Assembly (NCBI RefSeq): GCF_028640845.1
Contig: NC_080540.1
Location: forward strand, 169,575,752-169,639,751
From: Ahaetulla prasina
Lineage: Eukaryota > Chordata > Lepidosauria > Squamata > Colubridae
Length of the DNA stretch: 64,000 bases
Direction: 5' to 3'
Shown here: positions 54,401 to 60,400 of the stretch, piece after piece
How the letters are laid out: each line of letters starts with the position of its first letter
Numbering within the stretch: position 1 is the first letter of the stretch
Made by a program: the position numbers and the translations under genes
The notes under the pieces: model-generated
What the model was told of the DNA's origin: nothing
What the model saw: the letters and a program-made list of their open reading frames with translations, nothing else
The model's database searches: none

Positions 54401-57400
54401 CAACCTGGTTCTGACAATCCCAGCCTCCCCACCTCTGTGGTTACATGAATGCATTTTGGGCACTTGGCAACTGGCCCACATTTATGATACTTTGCAGCAC
54501 TCCATGGTGACATGATCACAATTTATATTTTGGCCCAAACTCCAGCAATTACTTCCAGTTTTGGGCAAAAATATCCCATAACGAGCAATGGGTTTGCTTA
54601 ACAGCTACCGGTTTTGTTTAATGACTGTCGTAAAAAAAGTCATAAAATTGAATCAGTCAAAAAGACGATGCATTCACAACTGTCACAATTGTAATTGCCA
54701 GGCTCCATTATGGTCGTATGTCAAGGACTACATGTAATATAAACGGGTAATCATCCCCAGGAATCTTCCTTTTCAAATACAGTGAAAGTGACCATTCATA
54801 GCAATATTTGAAAGGGCTTTACGATTTTGTGCAACTGTGTTGTACACATCTGCTTTAGAAAATTTAATTTGAAATCATCCCCAGGATACAATTCTTAGTT
54901 CTGCTCTGGACAAATTAGCTGCCTGCAGTCCTCAACTTCTCACTATATTGGCTTATAGAACAACAATTGTTCTGGAAATTTTTCCTTTATGCAAACTATT
55001 TTATACTCACCAACAGGATCAGAAAGGGTAGAATCTGAACGCATGGTTTCCAATAGGTAATCAAGTATTTTTTCAGGGGTTCCAGCCATCACTGAATATC
55101 TGAAGGAAAAAACAAGATATTGGGATCCAAAGTAGCAATTATATCATGGAAACCAATCTCAAGAGACCTAGCTAACATCTACCAAACAGCTACAATTCAT
55201 CAATTTTGAAAGCCCTTCTTGCACACATTTACGGTCCCAAAGGTTGGCTGCATTTGCAGCCGTAATAGTTTTCCTCACATTAGCCCCATATGATTACAGT
55301 AATCATCTACTCCAGCCAGTGGGGAAATCTGAAAATTTTTGCTACCGGTTCTGTGGGCGTGGTTTGGTGGGCGTGGCTTGGTGGTCATGTGACTGGGTGG
55401 GCATGGCCAACTTGACGTCACTCACTGTTAGAGCCAGGAGCTGCGCATTCTGAAGCAAATTCTGCCCTTCTGAAGCCCCTAATGCTTTGAGTTTCCCTCT
55501 GCCATCTAACTTGACTGCCCAAGTGAACCTGGAGCCTTCTCTTGTCCCGCTCTCCATCCCAGAGGGCCATGCATCCCCCCACCACCAATCCTCAGTACAA
55601 ACCACCCACCCCGTTTCTGCAAAGGCAGAGCCCTCCCCTTTTGCAGGGCAATCCAAAGAGGGGAGAGGGATGCTGCAGAAAAGGCCACCTTCCACCTGTG
55701 CCTCCTGTGCCAGCTCCATGGGGCTTGGGGCTCCAAAGCAGCCCACTGGATTCGCTCCCGGCCATCTGCCTGCTGGCGCCTCTCCAGGAACTTGGCCCGC
55801 AGAGTCTGGTGCTCCGGGGGAAGGAGGCTCAGCTGCAGCGCTGGAAGTTGGAAAATGGGTCGTTTCTGGCATGCGGAGGACCTCCGGAGGGATAGGGAAG
55901 GCCATTTTTGCCCTCCCCAGACTCCTAGAGAGGCCCTGGAGGCTGGAGACAGCAAAAAAATGGGCCTTCTGGTCCTACCGTAAGTTGGCAAATGGGCCGT
56001 TTTCGGGCTCCGGAGGACCTTGGCATGGGGAGGCTGTTTTCACACACACCCCAGACTCCTAGAAAGGCTCTGGAGCCAGGCGAGAGAGAAAAATGGGCCT
56101 ACTGGGCCATCGCGTGCCAGAGTAGGGAGAGCCAGGGGGGTTGTGCGTGTATGCGCGGGGACGGAACGCATAGAATTATGGGTGTGGGCCAAGAACTACC
56201 TGTATAGATCCCACACTTGTATATATCTAAAGCGGTGCACACACCAACAAAATCAGCATGCAGTTTACAATGAAGCAACTTGTACAATAAACCTTACTGA
56301 AGCAAAGAGATTTAAGCATCACATTCATGAGGAATTAGTGACTTCCCTATCAAACATATGGGGTATGGGAGAAGAGATTGCCTGCAAGGGAAGATTCCCT
56401 GTTCTATCAAAGGGAAAAGGGAGGGGGGGAAATGAGGAGGCAGGTACGTCAGAGGAAGGAGCAGGGAAATGAAGGGGGCAGATTGCTGTACCTACTGCTC
56501 CCCAGAGTCCCAGCAAGGTGACTGGAATTACTGCCTTGTGAATTCTTCTCTAAAACAAGCACCACTTTCCCATGTTCCTTCAGCCGCAGGGTGTTAGCTT
56601 CAACATCCTAGGAAGAAAACAAATGATGATATGTTAGCTTACACAATCGCACACTAGCCAAGAAAAGAAAAGGGTGGAAAAATCCATTTCTGAATTCTTT
56701 ACTAGATTTGATATCCATATGCCAGTCTTGGGCAACCCCATTACCAGGCTCCTGTGACTTTGTCACAATGTTGGCATATAAATTCATTTAAAATATCAAA
56801 GCAGAGGAACATATTTTTAATCACTCTAGCATTTTTCTTGGAAAGAAGTCTGGAATATGCACTCAAGTACCACAAGCAGGCTGGTTAATCAGTGTGATCA
56901 AAACTGGCAACTGTTGGAATTTAGCAGGGGGAAAAACCTACAATATCTATCCCCCTCCATTTGGGACTCTGCATCGTTGCTCAAATATTCCAATTGATTC
57001 TGATTAATATATATCAGAGGATAACAGAAGCAGTGGCATAATAGAGGTTGTGTACAATTTGCGTTAGACCAATACAAAGAGAGGCAATGATGCAGACAGT
57101 AGTCGAGGTCACCAAACATGGGAATTTGCATTCACCATCATTTTGAAAGCCACATATTGCCACTAGGAATAAATAAATTCAAGTAAAATAGATTAAGGGC
57201 AGGAAAGTTGAAGCAAAGAGGAAACCGAAACAATGGAAGACAGAAGAGTATCTAAGCACTTCATGGCTTAAATTTGGAGTAGACTATGAACTTTATTTAT
57301 ATACCTGCCTCTCCATCCTTCAGCGCTTTAAACGTGCTTGTACAAGAGATAAGTTTCCTCCCACCAAACAAAGTATACTTAATGTTGCAAATTTGTTCCC

Positions 57401-60400
57401 CAAACAAATTCCATCTGATGGATTTCCATGCCTACCTTGAGAATCCGGTTGAAATCCCTTTTGTCCACTCGCAAGAAGTGGCAACTGTCTTCACGAAGGA
57501 TGATGGTGGCAGCACGGGGGGCATCATTCACAAGTGCCAGCTGGCCAAAGTCATCACCTTCATGTAATGTGCACACTAAGCCCTGCAGAACGAGTGAATG
57601 AACCAATTATTTTAGTCACAAAGTCTAGATACCCACCTTGGCAAATATGAGTTTCCCTACTGAGGTCATTCAACTACTAAAAACACAAAATTGTTCTTTT
57701 GTATCTTATTTCTAACTTAACCAGGAGGAAACCAGATTAAACACAGTCTAAGAAGAAAGGGCAACTGTTGTTAAGGACGGAAGGTTAAGCACACACAATT
57801 ATATTAATTTTGCCTTGGAATGGCACACCCCCTGAATGTCTTAAATGATATGGTAAACCTGTTTTTATTCAGCAACAAGGTGTTCCACCCTACTTTAACC
57901 TCTTAGATATATTTATTTTCTATTATATGGCTACTGTACTCCATGACACCATTTTATGATAAGTATTATAAACATACATAGGAAGTGAGCACACCAGACA
58001 AAAAGCCAAGCCGTTTTCCCACCTTACCTTTGTACCTTACTCTTCCTCTCTCTATATATTTGTATGTAAACATAAGGGGATGGGAAGCTGATTTGCAATG
58101 GGCAAATTCATTCATGTGGACAAATTTCAGCACTAAAATTATCCAGGGAGGGAGGGAGGGAAAATTTTGGCACACAGAATTTTATTGCAATTTATATTCT
58201 TTCGTGGATTTATGAATTAGGGAGCAGATGAGGTGACGTCTAGGAAAATTACACATGTTTAAATTAGCCCTGTGTATATGGGAACCTTACAGAAAGGTAA
58301 ATTTTGACTCCAGACTTTCCCCAGTCAACCTGAATTTTGTTGAGAATTTGGAGAGCTGGAGCCCAGACAGCTGGAAAATGCCTGGATTCTTGAAAGGTGA
58401 GTTGTTATTTAACAAGGGGAGGGTTAGATCATGACAAAGGAAGAATCTGTAACCGTGTAAAAGTTTGAGATAAAGCTATTCATCAATTGTTTGCAAATAC
58501 AGGCAACTCTAAAGCATAAATCCAAGGGCTAGAAACATTGAAAGAAATAAGAGTTCATGGTCTTCTGGTATCTGAATGCCTAGAATTCTTGGACTTATTC
58601 TAAAACCAAGCCATTTGATGCCTAAAGAGATTAAAAGTTCACACCTTATCATGTGTAACAACATTGACTGATCCCTTCCAAATGATGTACCAGGATGTGC
58701 CCTTGTCTCCTTGGCTGAACACTATGAAGGAGGGGGGGAAAAAGGACTGTATGTTAATTACACGGAAAATTACAGCAGAGGCAAATGTAGTGCACTTAAA
58801 AATGAACATTTTTAGAACTAAATTAACAGAAGAAGAAAAGGACATCTTGAGCTGGAGTTAAGAACAAAAGAGCTGACTGGGAACCTTTTAAAAAGGAATA
58901 CACAGACTTTAAAGAGAGAAAAATGAACAGCAACACTGACAGCTTTCCTCCCTGATTTTACAGAACAAAGGATTGTTGAATGCCATTGTTGTTCCTTTTT
59001 ACAGTGGTTGGCATAAGTTGTTGTGATACCACAAGTGGCATGCATAAAGATGCATGTCATTTCAAAGATGCCAACTCACAATGGCTACTGCACCTGCTAG
59101 CCTAGCTACAGTCAAATTTGCTGTGTAAAGTAGCAGTATGGGATATAGGAGGGCCACTGTCAGAGACAGAAAGAGTATGACAAGAAAAACGTGCGACTCA
59201 CACACAGTTCCAGCCTTGGCGTGGGACTCAAAAAGCAGTACAGCAGCCAACTCTCTCCTCACCTGCAATGGAGAAACAGCCAGTGAGTAGGCCCTATAAC
59301 ACATTTCACTGAGCTATTACATATTTCAAAAAGCAACAGTTGGTAACTGAAATCAGCATTTGGCATAAGACAGCATTTAAGGTAAATCCTTACATTTCTA
59401 AACTCAATCCACACTGAGACAAACATATTGAGACAAACAAACTAAAGGTTTATAAAACAGATACCAGTTTTTATGTTTTTAAATCTTCTTCAGGGGAAAG
59501 AAGGGAGGGAGGGAGGGAGGGAGGGAGGGAGGGAGAGAGGAAGGAAAAACAGGTGTATAAATGAGGTGTAACTCATATCTATATCAAGGATCAACCTTAG
59601 ACGGGATGTTGAGCATTGGCAGAGGTACAAATAAAGACTTATCAGGTAGAGAAGTTGAATTAGTTCACAACACAAAATTCCCCAAAGAAGGAGAAATATG
59701 CAAGTAATTGTTGGTTCCTGATGTAAGAAATACAACATTTGGCTGGAAAATACTGTTGGCATCCATAGATCCCTTAGGAAAGGAAAGCAGAAAAGGGATC
59801 TGTGCCAACAAAGCATTGATTACTGTAAGCGCCTGGTACTAGATTTTCTGTAGCTTTGCAATATGTCAGTTGTGCCAGTTATATCCTGTTTGTTTGGAGC
59901 TGTGGACTGCTGCACTTCTGCATTATGCCATAGTTCCTTCCTGTCTTGTCCTCCACAGACATCTACAATATGAAGCACGTCACCCGAGAAATCTCAATCA
60001 ACCAAGGGTTTGTTTTCTTAAGTCAATGTGTAAATTACACAATGTACTTTGACAACCTGAATAGGGAAATGGCAAACAAGCAAATAAGAAAACGCAATGG
60101 TGCCAATACTTAAAATGATTTCATTTTTTCCATAAGTCTAATCAGGAGACATTCAGGGCATATGGACAGGAGACCAAAAACCTGTAGGAGAGCAAAACTG
60201 AACAGGAATCCTGCCCACCCTGCCCTATTCTAGTGTGTATGCTTTATGGATAATAAACCAATCATTTAAGAAGAGCATTAAGTAGAGTAGAAGTGAATCC
60301 AGCTCTAACTGCTGGATTGGATGCATTTGGAGTGACTGAGAGTTGATTACATGGATATATAGGTATTAGACAGTCTGGGAAATTCATGTAAAAAAGTACA

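Noticed and set aside
55342..56062. 187-191-residue frames on both strands
   Set aside because: Equal length on both strands in a GC-rich hAT-like repeat, with no recognisable protein family.
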